A DNA stretch of 64,000 bases from contig CAVSKV010000002.1 in assembly GCA_963728785.1 (NCBI GenBank), positions 992,001 through 1,056,000 of the forward strand. The letters run 5' to 3'. How positions within the stretch are numbered: position 1 is the stretch's first letter; each line of letters begins with the position of its first letter. The notes below the pieces were generated by a model. That model ran no database searches. It saw only the letters and a program-made list of their open reading frames with translations, and was not told the DNA's origin. Positions 51,713-60,737 of this stretch are shown here, piece after piece. This stretch comes from JAGWRI01 sp963728785. GTDB lineage: Bacteria; Gemmatimonadota; Gemmatimonadetes; Gemmatimonadales; Gemmatimonadaceae. The position numbers and the translations under genes were made by a program.

Positions 51713-52258
51713 TCAGGCACTGCGAACCTCCTTCAACAGCGCGCGCAGCCGATCGCACGCGCGCATAACCCGCATCTTGAGCGCCGATACGCCGACGCCC
51801 GTCAACTCCGCCATCTCGTCGTAGCCCAGCCCTTCGACGTACTTGAGGAGGAAGGCTTCACGCTGTTCTGGCTGCAAATCGTTCAGCGCCCGCTCGATCT
51901 CCTCCCGCCATGCCCACTGCTCGGCCGGGTGTTCCTCCGACGCCGTGAGCAGCGCCGTTTCGTCATCGAGGAACGTGCGGGCGCGTCGCGCCCGCCGCGC
52001 CCCGGCCGTGCGGCAGCGATTGACCAGGATCCGAAACAGCCAGGCGCCGAACCGTTCCGGATCCTCGCACCTGCCGAGGGACCGGTACGCCCGCACGAAC
52101 GCGTCCTGCATCACTTCGTCCGCATCTTCGCGGTTGCCGAGCATGTGCATCGCGTAGCGTGCGCAACGATCGCGATACCGCTCGACGAGCGTCGCGAATG
52201 CTTCCACGTCACCGGCGAGCACCCGCTCGACGATCAGCGCGTCAGCGCGTCCGTCCAT
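51713..52258 (-). CDS. ECF RNA polymerase sigma factor (RpoE-like)
   Basis: 181 residues. Region 2: LVERYRDRCARYAMHMLGNR, REDADEVMQDAFVRAYRSLG, FGAWLFRILVNRC. Region 4: LQPEQREAFLLKYVEGLGYD, EMAELTGVGVSALKMRVMRA. It starts the operon with the CBM48 membrane protein and the unknown exported protein. No promoter of the ECF type was recognised in the 57 bp to fadJ, so autoregulation cannot be shown. Together the set forms a sigma, a membrane sensor and an exported partner. Confidence 0.95.
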   Translation of the reverse strand: MDGRADALIVERVLAGDVEAFATLVERYRDRCARYAMHMLGNREDADEVMQDAFVRAYRSLGRCEDPERFGAWLFRILVNRCRTAGARRARRARTFLDDETALLTASEEHPAEQWAWREEIERALNDLQPEQREAFLLKYVEGLGYDEMAELTGVGVSALKMRVMRACDRLRALLKEVRSA

Positions 52259-52315
52259 ATGGTTCAGACCTTACCACCAGGGGTGGAGTCACTGCATCTC
52301 CCACGGAATACACCG

Positions 52316-54463
52316 TCACACCGGTTTGCCTTCGGCCGGATAGAACCGGCGGCGCTCCCGGGCCATGTCAACGAGCAGTTCGGCCGGTGCAAACCGGGCC
52401 GGAAAGCGGCCGTGCAGGTCTTCGAGGCGGCGCACGACTTCATCGGCGCCAAGGCTATCAATGTAGCGGAACGGCCCCCCACGGAATGGGGGGAAGCCGA
52501 TGCCGAATACGGCGCCGATATCGCCGTCGCGGGGCGACCGGAGGATGCCCTCCGCCAGGCAGTGGGCGGCTTCGTTGACCATGGCGAGCACGCAGCGCTC
52601 AGCGATCTCCCCGGCCGGTACGGGGTTGTGGGCACCGCCTGCGCCGAACAGGGCATACACGGTGGGGTCCACGGGTCCCTTCTTGCCCCGTTTGTCGTAC
52701 CGGTAGAATCCCGAACCTCCCTTGCGCCCGGTCCGTCCGGACTCGACCACCCGCGTCAGCGCCTGCGACGGCGCCATGCGGTGCCCGAAGGCCTCGGAGA
52801 GCACCAACCCGACCTTGCCGCCGACATCGATACCGACCTCGTCTAGCAGCGTGAGCGGGCCCACGGGAAATCCGAACTCGATCAGCGCCCGGTCAACGAG
52901 GTCAATGCCCGCGCCTTCGTCGAGCAGCTTTCCGGCTTCGTTCATGTAGGCCGACAGCGCGCGCGTGGTGTAGAACCCCGGCCCGTCGTGCACGACGATG
53001 ACGGTCTTGCCGAGAGCGCGGCCGTAGTCCACCGCGGTGACGACCGCCGTCTTGTTGGTGCGCGGCGCAACGACGACCTCGAGCAGCGGCATGCGGTGCA
53101 CGGGGGAGAAGAAATGCATCCCTAGCACGCGCTCGGGGCGCGCCGCCGCCTCGGCGATCCGCGCGATCGGGATGGTGCTCGTATTGGAGGCGTACACCGC
53201 ATCGGGCGCCATCAACGGCTCCACCTCGCGCAGCACGCGGTGCTTGAGGTCGAGATCCTCGAAGACCGCCTCGATTACCAGGCCGGCGTTGCCGAACCCG
53301 GTGTAGGCCGTGGCCCCGCTCACCAGGCTCGATTGGTCGGTGAAGTCCTGGCGCGTGATGCGGCGCTTGACGAGTTGCTCCCGAAGCACGCCGCGCACCG
53401 CGGCAAGCCCCTTCCCCACGCGCGCGGTGTCGGTGTCCTTGAGTCGAACCATCGTGCCGTGTTGCGCCGCCACGCCGGCGATTCCGGCCCCCATGAACCC
53501 CGCACCGAGCACCCCGAGCTTGTGCACGGCGCCCGGCGGCGGCGCTGGCGGCTCCACACCCGGATCCTTCTTCAGCGCGTTGGTGGCGAAGAACAGGAAG
53601 ATGAGCTGCCGCGACACCTCGGTCATCGCCAGCTCGCCGAACCGGCGCGACTCCTCGCGCAGGCCTGTCGCCATCCCACGCTCGAAGCCGGCGTGGACGG
53701 CGTCCAGCGCGGCCAGCGGCGCGGGGAACTGACCGTGCGCCTTGGACAGCACGGTCTCGCGCGCCTTGCGGAACACCACGCTCCGGCCGGCGAAGTTGGT
53801 GTCGAGTACGAGCCCCGACGGACCCGCCCCACGCCCCCGGCGCACCGGGCGTCGCGTACCATTTGCTAACTCTAATGCCCGGGCCATGGCTATGTCACGC
53901 AGGATGGCCGGGTGCACCATCTCGTCCACCAGTCCGAGCTGCAGCGCCTTTCTGGCGCGCACGTTCTTGCCAGTGAGGATCATGTCCAGCGCCGCCTGCA
54001 GCCCGATCAGCCGCGGCAACCGCTGCGTGCCACCCATGCCGGGGATCAGGCCGAGCTGGACCTCGGGCAGGGCGAGCAACGTCTTGGGATGATCGGTGCA
54101 GATCCGGTAGCGGCAGGCCAGAACCATTTCCAGGCCGCCCCCCAGACACGCGCCGTGGATCGCTGCTACGACCGGCACGCGCAGTGCGGCCAGCGCGGCC
54201 AGGACCTCCTGCCCCATCTGGCTGGCCCGGGCGGCGTCCGCTTCGTGCCGGAATCCCAGGAACTGGTCGATGTCGGCGCCGGTGATGAACGAGTCCTTCT
54301 TGCCGCTCGTCACCACCCAGCCCCGCACCGTCGGGTCGCCTTCTGTTTCGGCGATCACCCGCGCCAACTCCGCGGCCAACTCCGGAGTGAGCTTGTTCAC
54401 CGGCTCGCCCGGCGCGTCCAGGGTGACGATGAGAACGTCGTTGTCGCGGTCGAGGTTGATCAT
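52316..54463 (-). CDS. fadJ: Fatty acid oxidation complex, enoyl-CoA hydratase/3-hydroxyacyl-CoA dehydrogenase
   Basis: 715 residues. The N-terminal crotonase domain has ITGADIDQFLGF and HGACLGGGLEMVLACRYRI; the dehydrogenase half begins at LGVLGAGFMGAGIAGVAA, with YASNTSTIPIARIAEA and GMHFFSPVHRMPLLEVV. A C-terminal 3HCDH domain is repeated (PPFRGGPFRYIDSLG). It converts trans-enoyl-CoA to 3-ketoacyl-CoA, and the thiolase is 19 bp upstream in the same operon, giving the two subunits of the beta-oxidation complex. The FadJ name rather than FadB follows from gene order (thiolase first). Confidence 0.94.
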   Translation of the reverse strand: MINLDRDNDVLIVTLDAPGEPVNKLTPELAAELARVIAETEGDPTVRGWVVTSGKKDSFITGADIDQFLGFRHEADAARASQMGQEVLAALAALRVPVVAAIHGACLGGGLEMVLACRYRICTDHPKTLLALPEVQLGLIPGMGGTQRLPRLIGLQAALDMILTGKNVRARKALQLGLVDEMVHPAILRDIAMARALELANGTRRPVRRGRGAGPSGLVLDTNFAGRSVVFRKARETVLSKAHGQFPAPLAALDAVHAGFERGMATGLREESRRFGELAMTEVSRQLIFLFFATNALKKDPGVEPPAPPPGAVHKLGVLGAGFMGAGIAGVAAQHGTMVRLKDTDTARVGKGLAAVRGVLREQLVKRRITRQDFTDQSSLVSGATAYTGFGNAGLVIEAVFEDLDLKHRVLREVEPLMAPDAVYASNTSTIPIARIAEAAARPERVLGMHFFSPVHRMPLLEVVVAPRTNKTAVVTAVDYGRALGKTVIVVHDGPGFYTTRALSAYMNEAGKLLDEGAGIDLVDRALIEFGFPVGPLTLLDEVGIDVGGKVGLVLSEAFGHRMAPSQALTRVVESGRTGRKGGSGFYRYDKRGKKGPVDPTVYALFGAGGAHNPVPAGEIAERCVLAMVNEAAHCLAEGILRSPRDGDIGAVFGIGFPPFRGGPFRYIDSLGADEVVRRLEDLHGRFPARFAPAELLVDMARERRRFYPAEGKPV

Positions 54464-54482
54464 GGCGTGTCCGTGGCCTCCC

Positions 54483-55778
54483 CTACTCGCGCTCGATGAC
54501 CATGGCGTGCCCCAACCCGCCCGCAGCGCACACGGTCATCAGGCCGAATTGCCCGCCCCGCCTGGCCAGTTCGTTTGCCAGCGTTGTGAGGATGCGTCCG
54601 CCGGTAGCGCCGAACGGATGCCCGATGGCGATCGAGCCCCCCAAGACGTTGAGGCGCGAGCGGTCCACCTCGCCCACCGGGTGGAGGAATCCGGCCCGTT
54701 CGGCCCACTCCCGCGACTCGAAGCCGCGCAGGTTGCACAGCACCTGCGATGCGAACGCCTCGTGCATCTCGACCAGATCCATGTCGGCCAGCGTGAGCCC
54801 GGCGCGCCGCAGCGCGACGGGAGCGGCCAGCACGGGCCCCATGAGCAGTTGCTCCCCCGGATCGAGCGCCGCGTAGGCGTACGAGCGGATGAAAGCCAGC
54901 GGCACGTAGCCCAGCGCTCGGGCGTGTTCCTCACTCATCAACAGCACCGCACTCGCACCATCCGTGAGCGGCGACGAGTTGCCGGCTGTCACCGACCCGT
55001 AGCGCCGGTCGAACACCGGCTTGAGCAAGCGCAGCTGCTCGATGCTCGTGTCGGTGCGGATCCCGTTGTCGCTCGACACCGCCACGTCGTACGTCGGCGG
55101 CACCCACACCGTCCCGATCTCCCCCGTGAGCCGGCCGTCCTGCGCGCCCACCGCGGCCAGGCGGTGCGAGCGCAGCGCGAACTGATCCTGCTCCTCGCGC
55201 GGGATGTGGTTGATCTTGGCCATCTTTTCCGCACTCTGGCCCATCGTCTCGCCGGTCGAGAGCTCGGCGATGGCCGGCGTGATCGGCGCGAGATCGCGCG
55301 GCCGAATCCGCGCGAACGCGCTCAACCGGGCGCCCAGCGATTTGGCCCGAGAAGCGGCGACGAGCACGTCGGACATGCCGCGCGAGTGCAGGATCGGCAC
55401 GTTGGACAGCGATTCGGCGCCCCCCGCAATGACGACGTCGCGGTGGCCGAGCGCTATCTGGTCTGCCGCATCGGTGATCGCCTGATTGGCCGATGCGCAA
55501 GCGCGGCTCACCGTGTACGCATCCACCGACTTGGGGAGCGCCGGCATGAGCCCGACCTCGCGCGCGATGTTGGGGGCAAGCACCGAGTGCACGACGGTGC
55601 CGTAGACGATCGCTTCGACGAGCCCGCCATCCAGTTCGGTACGCTGCAGCAGCTCCGATACGGCGAGCCGCCCCAGCTCGATGGCGCCGAGCGCACGGAG
55701 CACCGTTCCCGCGCGCGCAAAGGGCGTACGCACGCCCGCCACGATGGCTACCCGGCGTCCGTTCCCAAAAGTCGGCAT
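54483..55778 (-). CDS. fadI: Acetyl-CoA acyltransferase (3-ketoacyl-CoA thiolase)
   Basis: 431 residues, close to the length of FadI. The active Cys is in SRACASANQAI, His in EMHEAFASQVL, and the second Cys in TVCAAGGLGHAM; IGHPFGATGGRIL is the thiolase signature. It cleaves 3-ketoacyl-CoA with CoA to acetyl-CoA. Operon with fadJ. It diverges from glpD, with 87 bp between starts. Confidence 0.95.
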   Translation of the reverse strand: MPTFGNGRRVAIVAGVRTPFARAGTVLRALGAIELGRLAVSELLQRTELDGGLVEAIVYGTVVHSVLAPNIAREVGLMPALPKSVDAYTVSRACASANQAITDAADQIALGHRDVVIAGGAESLSNVPILHSRGMSDVLVAASRAKSLGARLSAFARIRPRDLAPITPAIAELSTGETMGQSAEKMAKINHIPREEQDQFALRSHRLAAVGAQDGRLTGEIGTVWVPPTYDVAVSSDNGIRTDTSIEQLRLLKPVFDRRYGSVTAGNSSPLTDGASAVLLMSEEHARALGYVPLAFIRSYAYAALDPGEQLLMGPVLAAPVALRRAGLTLADMDLVEMHEAFASQVLCNLRGFESREWAERAGFLHPVGEVDRSRLNVLGGSIAIGHPFGATGGRILTTLANELARRGGQFGLMTVCAAGGLGHAMVIERE

Positions 55779-55865
55779 GTCCTGAACTTAGGCGGTCGGC
55801 GACAGGCCGCCAAACGGCGTGTCGCTTGTTCCCCGCCCAGCGCCGTGGCAGGTTCTTGGATACCA

Positions 55866-57392
55866 ATGCCGACTTCCGCTCCCCGCCTTCCCGCGCCCGG
55901 CGCAACGTTCGACCTGCTGGTGGTGGGAGGGGGCATCACCGGGGCTGGCATCGCCCGCGACGCCGCCCTCCGCGGGTTCCACGTCCTACTGGTCGAGAAG
56001 GACGACTTCGCCAGCGGAACTTCCAGTCGCAGTTCACGGCTCGTTCACGGCGGGCTGCGATACCTCGAGCACGGGCAGCTCAAGCTGGTGTTCGAAGCAA
56101 GTCAGGAACGCCGGCGCTTGCTCCGGCTCGCTCCCCACCTCGTGCAGCCGTTGCGCTTCGTATGGCCGGTGTACGCCGGTGCCCGCGTGCCCTACTGGAA
56201 GGTGCTCGCCGGCGTCACGCTGTACGACGCCCTAGCCGCGTTCCGCAACGTACATCGCCACGAGCGGCTTTCGGTGGCTGCGGTAGAGGACCAAGAGCCC
56301 CGGCTCGCCCGGCAGGGGCTCGACGGAGGAGTCTCCTACTACGACGCGCACAGCGACGACGCCCGCCTCACGCTGGCCAACGTGCTCGACGCCGAGCGCG
56401 CCGGCGCCGTGGTGCTCAATCACGTGGCGGCGGATGCGTTTACGCTGGAACGCGGCCGGGTCGTGGGCGCGCACCTCGTCGACCGGCTGACCGGCGACGC
56501 GGCGGACGTGCGCGCCCGCGCTACCGTGAACGCCACCGGTCCGTGGAGCGATGACGTGCGAAAGCTCGAGGGCGCCGCCGACCGCCCTCGGGTGAGGGGA
56601 AGCAAGGGGACGCACATTCTCGTACCGCACGACCGCGTTGGGAACAGGGCCGCACTCACGCTCTTGTCGCCCACCGACGGGCGGGTGATGTTCGCCCTGC
56701 CGGCTGGTGCGTTCACGCTGTTCGGCACCACCGACACGTTCACGATGGCGCGCCCCGACGAAGTGCGCGCCTCGGAGGACGACGTGGCGTACCTGCTGCA
56801 GGCAGCGAATACCTTCTTCCCCGCCGCCCGCCTCGGCCGCGACGACGTGGTGAGCGCGTGGGCCGGCATCCGGCCGCTCGTGGCCACCACTGCAGCTTCG
56901 CCCAACGCCGCTTCGCGCGAGCACGCCATCCAGGTCACGCCGGCAGGGGTGGTGACGATCACGGGGGGCAAGCTCACCACGTACCGCATCATGGCGGCCC
57001 AGGTCGTGGACACGGTGGCGCGCCGTATCAGCGGCGGGCGGCCGTGCACCACGGCGCACGTGCCACTTTCGGACGACGGACCGGCGCGCGAGGCGGCCTG
57101 CGCCACTGACGCCGCGGCCGGCACCCCGATCATACCGGAATTACTATGGCGCTTCGGAGAGTTGCGGTGGAGCGTGGAGCGGGCCCACGCGCGCACCTTG
57201 GCCGATCTGCTCGTGCGGCGCACGAGACTCGCCTTCGAGACCCGTGACCATGGAATGGGTGTGGCACCGGCCGTGGCCGCGTACGTCGCGCCGTTGCTCG
57301 GCTGGGACCCGGCGCAGACGGCCGCCGAACTGCCTCGCTACGCGGCCGAGGTGGAGCGCATCTTCGGGGTGGATCCGGGCGCAGGCGTGTAA
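55866..57392 (+). CDS. glpD: Glycerol-3-phosphate dehydrogenase (FAD)
   Basis: 508 residues from ATG at 55866; the frame is open far upstream, but that part is antisense to fadI. FAD site VVGGGITGAGIARDAALRG, FASGTSSRSSRLVHGGLRYLEHG-type signature, NATGPWSD, FGTTDTF, and ITGGKLTTYRIMA. The C-terminal helical domain (RDHGMGVAPAVAAYV) is complete. The membrane-associated enzyme oxidises glycerol-3-phosphate to dihydroxyacetone phosphate and reduces quinone. Linked to the fad genes across a divergent promoter region, which fits lipid use. Confidence 0.95.
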   Translation: MPTSAPRLPAPGATFDLLVVGGGITGAGIARDAALRGFHVLLVEKDDFASGTSSRSSRLVHGGLRYLEHGQLKLVFEASQERRRLLRLAPHLVQPLRFVWPVYAGARVPYWKVLAGVTLYDALAAFRNVHRHERLSVAAVEDQEPRLARQGLDGGVSYYDAHSDDARLTLANVLDAERAGAVVLNHVAADAFTLERGRVVGAHLVDRLTGDAADVRARATVNATGPWSDDVRKLEGAADRPRVRGSKGTHILVPHDRVGNRAALTLLSPTDGRVMFALPAGAFTLFGTTDTFTMARPDEVRASEDDVAYLLQAANTFFPAARLGRDDVVSAWAGIRPLVATTAASPNAASREHAIQVTPAGVVTITGGKLTTYRIMAAQVVDTVARRISGGRPCTTAHVPLSDDGPAREAACATDAAAGTPIIPELLWRFGELRWSVERAHARTLADLLVRRTRLAFETRDHGMGVAPAVAAYVAPLLGWDPAQTAAELPRYAAEVERIFGVDPGAGV

Positions 57393-57437
57393 GCACGCAG
57401 TGGCGCCGTGCGCCGGTTCGTCTGATATTCCGTCACC

Positions 57438-58133
57438 ATGGCTGAACGACGGTATACCGAGCAGGAAGTCGCCGACATCTTTCAACGCGCCACCGAAACG
57501 CAGGCACCCGAGTACCGGCGCCTGCCTTCCGTCGAGGGACTGACGCTCGCCGAACTCCAGGAAATCGGCCGCCAGGTCGCCATCGCCCCGGAACTCGTGG
57601 CGCGGGCCGCGCTCGCGCTGGACCGGGCCGAGCGGGCACCCGTGCGGAGGTTCCTCGGATTCCCGGTCCGCGTCTCGCGCACCGTCGAACTCGGCCGGGA
57701 GCTGTCAGACGCGGAATGGGAGCGGCTGGTCGTGGATTTGCGCGAGACCTTCGACGCGCGCGGCCAGGTGCGGCAGGAGGGTACCATGCGGCACTGGGCC
57801 AACGGGAACCTCCACGCCTACCTCGAGCCGGGCGAATCCGGGCAGCGGCTCCGGCTCAGAACATTCAATGAGAATGCCAGAAGCTTGATGATCGCCGGAT
57901 TGGCCACGATCGGGATGACCGCCCTCATCGCGGCCGTCCTGGAAGTCGCCGGAGGCGTCGCCGCCGCCCGGGTCCCGCGCATTGCCGTGGTGGCGGCGAT
58001 CGGATTGGGCATGTTCGCCTGGGGCGCCGTTCGCCTCCCGAGCTGGGCCCGGCGCCGGCTGCAGCAGATGGACGCCGTGGCCGACCGCGTGCTGGCGACG
58101 CCGCCATCGGGTCCCGACCAACCGGGCGGCTAA
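57438..58133 (+). CDS. Hypothetical protein with two membrane helices
   Basis: 231 residues. N-terminal about 60 residues are helical (YTEQEVADIFQRATETQAP, LTLAELQEIGRQVAIAPELV), similar to a short DNA-binding- or SHOCT-like helical segment but not assignable. A mid region with Trp (EWERLVVDLRETFDARGQ) has SRPBCC-like beta strands, then two hydrophobic segments at about 152-192 (LMIAGLATIGMTALIAAVLE and VPRIAVVAAIGLGMFAWGA). Function not known. It stands 45 bp after glpD on the same strand and converges with greA. Confidence 0.65.
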   Translation: MAERRYTEQEVADIFQRATETQAPEYRRLPSVEGLTLAELQEIGRQVAIAPELVARAALALDRAERAPVRRFLGFPVRVSRTVELGRELSDAEWERLVVDLRETFDARGQVRQEGTMRHWANGNLHAYLEPGESGQRLRLRTFNENARSLMIAGLATIGMTALIAAVLEVAGGVAAARVPRIAVVAAIGLGMFAWGAVRLPSWARRRLQQMDAVADRVLATPPSGPDQPGG

Positions 58134-58169
58134 CCCCCGGTCGCGCGGTCCGTCGCCGTCGTGCGGCGC

Positions 58170-58670
58170 CTACTTCTTGACCTTGGCCGCTTCATTCCCG
58201 TTCACTTCGTCGTGAATCGTGTATAACTCGACCACCACGAGCTGCCGCGTGAGCGCCGGCAACCGAAGCATGACGTCCTCGCCCACCGCCTTGCCGAGAA
58301 GCGCCCGCCCGATGGGCGAGGCCATGGTGACGTGCCCGTCCTCGAATTCGATCGCGTCGCCGAACACCAGGTGGTACGTCTCACGCACCTTGGACTTCTT
58401 GTCCTCCACGACCACGCGCGAGCCCAGCCCCACCTTGTCAGGCGGGATCTGCGTCGGGTCGATGGACGACAGCTTGCTCAGCCGCTGATGCAGGTGCCCC
58501 AGCCGCGCCTGCACGAACTGCTGGCGCTCGAGCGCAGCCTTGTACTCGCTGTTCTCGCGCAGGTCGCCCAACTCCACGGCCCGCCGAATCTCGCCGGGAA
58601 GGGTGACGTTGAGTTCGTATTGGAGCCGCGCGACTTCCGCGTTCAGCTTTTCCTTGAGAGCTTCAATCAT
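58170..58670 (-). CDS. greA: Transcription elongation factor GreA
   Basis: 166 residues from ATG at 58670; the longer frame to 58700 overlaps the leader hairpin. N-terminal coiled coil (MIEALKEKLNAEVARLQYEL, LGDLRENSEYKAALERQQFV) with the DLREN acidic tip, and a C-terminal FKBP-like domain (DDAIEFEDG-type FGDAIEFEDGHVTMASPIGR, ALLGKAVGEDVMLRLP). GreA stimulates RNA polymerase to cleave backtracked RNA. A terminator-like hairpin lies 31 bases upstream of the ATG. Confidence 0.94.
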   Translation of the reverse strand: MIEALKEKLNAEVARLQYELNVTLPGEIRRAVELGDLRENSEYKAALERQQFVQARLGHLHQRLSKLSSIDPTQIPPDKVGLGSRVVVEDKKSKVRETYHLVFGDAIEFEDGHVTMASPIGRALLGKAVGEDVMLRLPALTRQLVVVELYTIHDEVNGNEAAKVKK

Positions 58671-58691
58671 GGAACCGCACGGAGTGGGAAC

Positions 58692-58725
58692 GAAAATCAA
58701 AGCGCCCGGCTGAGTGGCCGGGCGC
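58692..58725 (-). promoter_or_regulatory. Terminator-like hairpin in the greA leader
   Basis: On the minus strand GCGCCCGGC-CACTCA-GCCGGGCGC (perfect 9-bp stem, 58702-58710 with 58717-58725) is followed by TTTGATTTTC, and the greA ATG begins 22 bases later. This is a candidate leader attenuator. In Escherichia coli the greA leader also has a terminator that yields small RNAs (GraL). Confidence 0.6.
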
Positions 58726-58890
58726 CGATGCTATGACAACTCCCGAACACCCGCCTACAGCCGCTGTGGGCTGGGCGTACCAAGACCGTTCACCGCTCGG
58801 GATGCATGGCGCATACCTGCATAGTATCGCGACCCGGTGTGTTCGTCCAGCCGTGGCGTGTCGGACGGGCAAACCGGCTAGACTTCCGCC

Positions 58891-59703
58891 ATGATCCGCG
58901 TCGAGCGGCACGGCGACGTCACGCGCCTCCGCATGTCCACCCGGCGGAGCCGGTCCCTGGGCTACGAGGTGAGCGCCTATTTCACACGGGAGCTGCTCGT
59001 GGATTGCGGCTTTCCGCACGTTGCCCACGATCTCGCCGCAGCGCTCGATGAACTCCACCCGGCTGGAGCCGTGATCACCCACGCCCACGAGGACCACGCC
59101 GGCAACGTCGGTCTGCTCGCCCGCCGCGGCGTTCCGCTCGACATCGCGCCAGCGTCGCTGGCCGAACTCCGCGCCGGCCGCCCCATCCGCGCCTACCGCC
59201 GCTTCACCTGGGGCCAGCCGCAACCCTTCACGGAGTCATTCGCGGCGTTCCCGCCGCAACGTGTGGCGGCCATTCTCACGCCCGGTCACGCGCACGACCA
59301 CCGCGTGATCTGGGATGCCGAGCGCGAAACGCTCTTCTCCGGTGACCTCTGGCTGGGCGCGCACGTGAAGGTCACGCACCACGACGAGGACCCGCGCCAA
59401 CTGGTCCGCGACCTGCGCACCGCAGCGGCGCTGCGTCCCGCGCGCATGTTCGACGCGCACCGCGGCCCAGTCATGGATCCCACCGAGGCGCTGCTCACCA
59501 AGGCCGAGTGGATCGAGCAGACGATCGGCGTCATCGAGCGGCGGATCGCCGAAGGGTGGAGCGACCGGGCGATCGTCCGCGACGTGCTCGGCGGCGAGGA
59601 ACTGGCCGGCTACATCTCGTTCGGCGAATACGCCCGTGCCAACTTCGTGCGCAACGTGCGCGCGAGCGCTCCGCCGGCCCACCAGCCGGTACCGGCCGCA
59701 TGA
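58891..59703 (+). CDS. Metallo-beta-lactamase-fold hydrolase
   Basis: 270 residues. Zinc site HAHEDHAGN, His in GHAHDHRV, Asp in FSGDLWLG and a further His in FDAHRGPV. The fold is preceded by a short strand region (VERHGDVTRLRMSTRRSRSL). The C-terminal helical part (EWIEQTIGVIERRIAEGW) resembles the DUF of lactonase/LACTB2-like proteins. Hydrolase of an ester, thioester or RNA; not assignable. It overlaps rmuC by ATGA, so they are coupled. Confidence 0.88.
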   Translation: MIRVERHGDVTRLRMSTRRSRSLGYEVSAYFTRELLVDCGFPHVAHDLAAALDELHPAGAVITHAHEDHAGNVGLLARRGVPLDIAPASLAELRAGRPIRAYRRFTWGQPQPFTESFAAFPPQRVAAILTPGHAHDHRVIWDAERETLFSGDLWLGAHVKVTHHDEDPRQLVRDLRTAAALRPARMFDAHRGPVMDPTEALLTKAEWIEQTIGVIERRIAEGWSDRAIVRDVLGGEELAGYISFGEYARANFVRNVRASAPPAHQPVPAA

Positions 59704-60737
59704 CCACTCCCCTGCTCATCGCCATCGCTGGCTTGCTCGTAGCCGCCGTCGTTCTGCTCGCGGTCCTTCTGCGCCGGACGCGACCGCCGGAGATGGCAGC
59801 GATCGAGCAGCGATTCGCGGAACTGCAGCGCGGGCTCGACCGCGCCGATCAGGTGGTGCGCGAGGAGATGGGGCGCAATCGCGACGAGACCGCAGCGGCG
59901 ATGGCCCGTGTCGCCGAAGCGCTCGATCAGCGGCTGGCGCTGGTCCAGCGCGGACTGGGCGAGATGCAGTCGCTCGCCGAAGGCGTCGGCGACCTCAAGC
60001 GCGTGCTCACCAACGTCAAGACGCGGGGCGTGCTCGGCGAGTGGCAGCTCCAGGCCATGCTGGAGCAGTTGCTGGCCCCCAGCCAGTTCGGGCGGAACGT
60101 CAAACCGAGTCCGTTGCGCGACACCATCGTCGAGTTCGCGATCCGGATCCCTGCCCCGGGATCGGACGGCGGCAGCATGTGGCTCCCGGTGGACAGCAAG
60201 TATCCCGCCGAAGACTATGCCCGCCTGTTCGATGCGCAGGAGCGCGCCGACGCGGGCGGTGTCGCCAGCGCCCAGAAGGCGCTCGCCACGGCGGTCCGGC
60301 GGTCGGCCGACGACATCCGTGCCAAGTACATTGACCCGCCGTACACCACCGACTACGCCATTCTCTTCCTGCCCTCGGAAGGGTTGTTCGCCGAGGTAGT
60401 GCGACTGCCGGGGATGGTCGAGACGCTGAGTGCCGAGTGCCGCGTGATGGTAGCCGGCCCCACCACCTTCGCCACGCTGCTCAACTGCCTGCAGATGGGG
60501 TTTCGCTCGATGGCGCTCGCCGAGCGGTCGGAGGCGGTCTGGCGGCTGCTGGCGGGCGTCCGCACCGAGTTCGGGAAGTTCGGCGACGCGGTATCGAGCG
60601 CGCAGAAGAAGCTCGGCCTGGCGTCGGAGGCCGTGGAGCAGGTGGCCGTGCGGGCGCGGGCGATGGAGCGCAAGCTGCGCGACGTCGAACAACTGCCGGC
60701 GGCGGACGACCCCGAGCCACCGCAGCTCACGTCCTAA
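59700..60737 (+). CDS. rmuC: RmuC family DNA recombination protein
   Basis: 345 residues from ATG at 59700 (ATGA overlap). One membrane helix at about 4-27 (LLIAIAGLLVAAVVLLAVLL), coiled coil to about 90, then the RmuC nuclease-like core: RGVLGEWQLQAMLEQLLAPS, MWLPVDSKYPAEDYARLFDA, TDYAILFLPSEGLFAEVV, and AGPTTFATLLNCLQMGFRSM. RmuC limits DNA inversions between repeats in Escherichia coli and belongs to a PD-(D/E)XK-like group. Its stop overlaps that of the convergent deoxyhypusine-synthase-like gene. Confidence 0.93.
   Translation: MTTPLLIAIAGLLVAAVVLLAVLLRRTRPPEMAAIEQRFAELQRGLDRADQVVREEMGRNRDETAAAMARVAEALDQRLALVQRGLGEMQSLAEGVGDLKRVLTNVKTRGVLGEWQLQAMLEQLLAPSQFGRNVKPSPLRDTIVEFAIRIPAPGSDGGSMWLPVDSKYPAEDYARLFDAQERADAGGVASAQKALATAVRRSADDIRAKYIDPPYTTDYAILFLPSEGLFAEVVRLPGMVETLSAECRVMVAGPTTFATLLNCLQMGFRSMALAERSEAVWRLLAGVRTEFGKFGDAVSSAQKKLGLASEAVEQVAVRARAMERKLRDVEQLPAADDPEPPQLTS

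Noticed and set aside
54270..55865. Very long plus-strand frame joined to glpD
   Set aside because: The part before 55866 is antisense to fadJ/fadI, has biased composition and no domain; glpD itself starts with its normal FAD motif at 55866.
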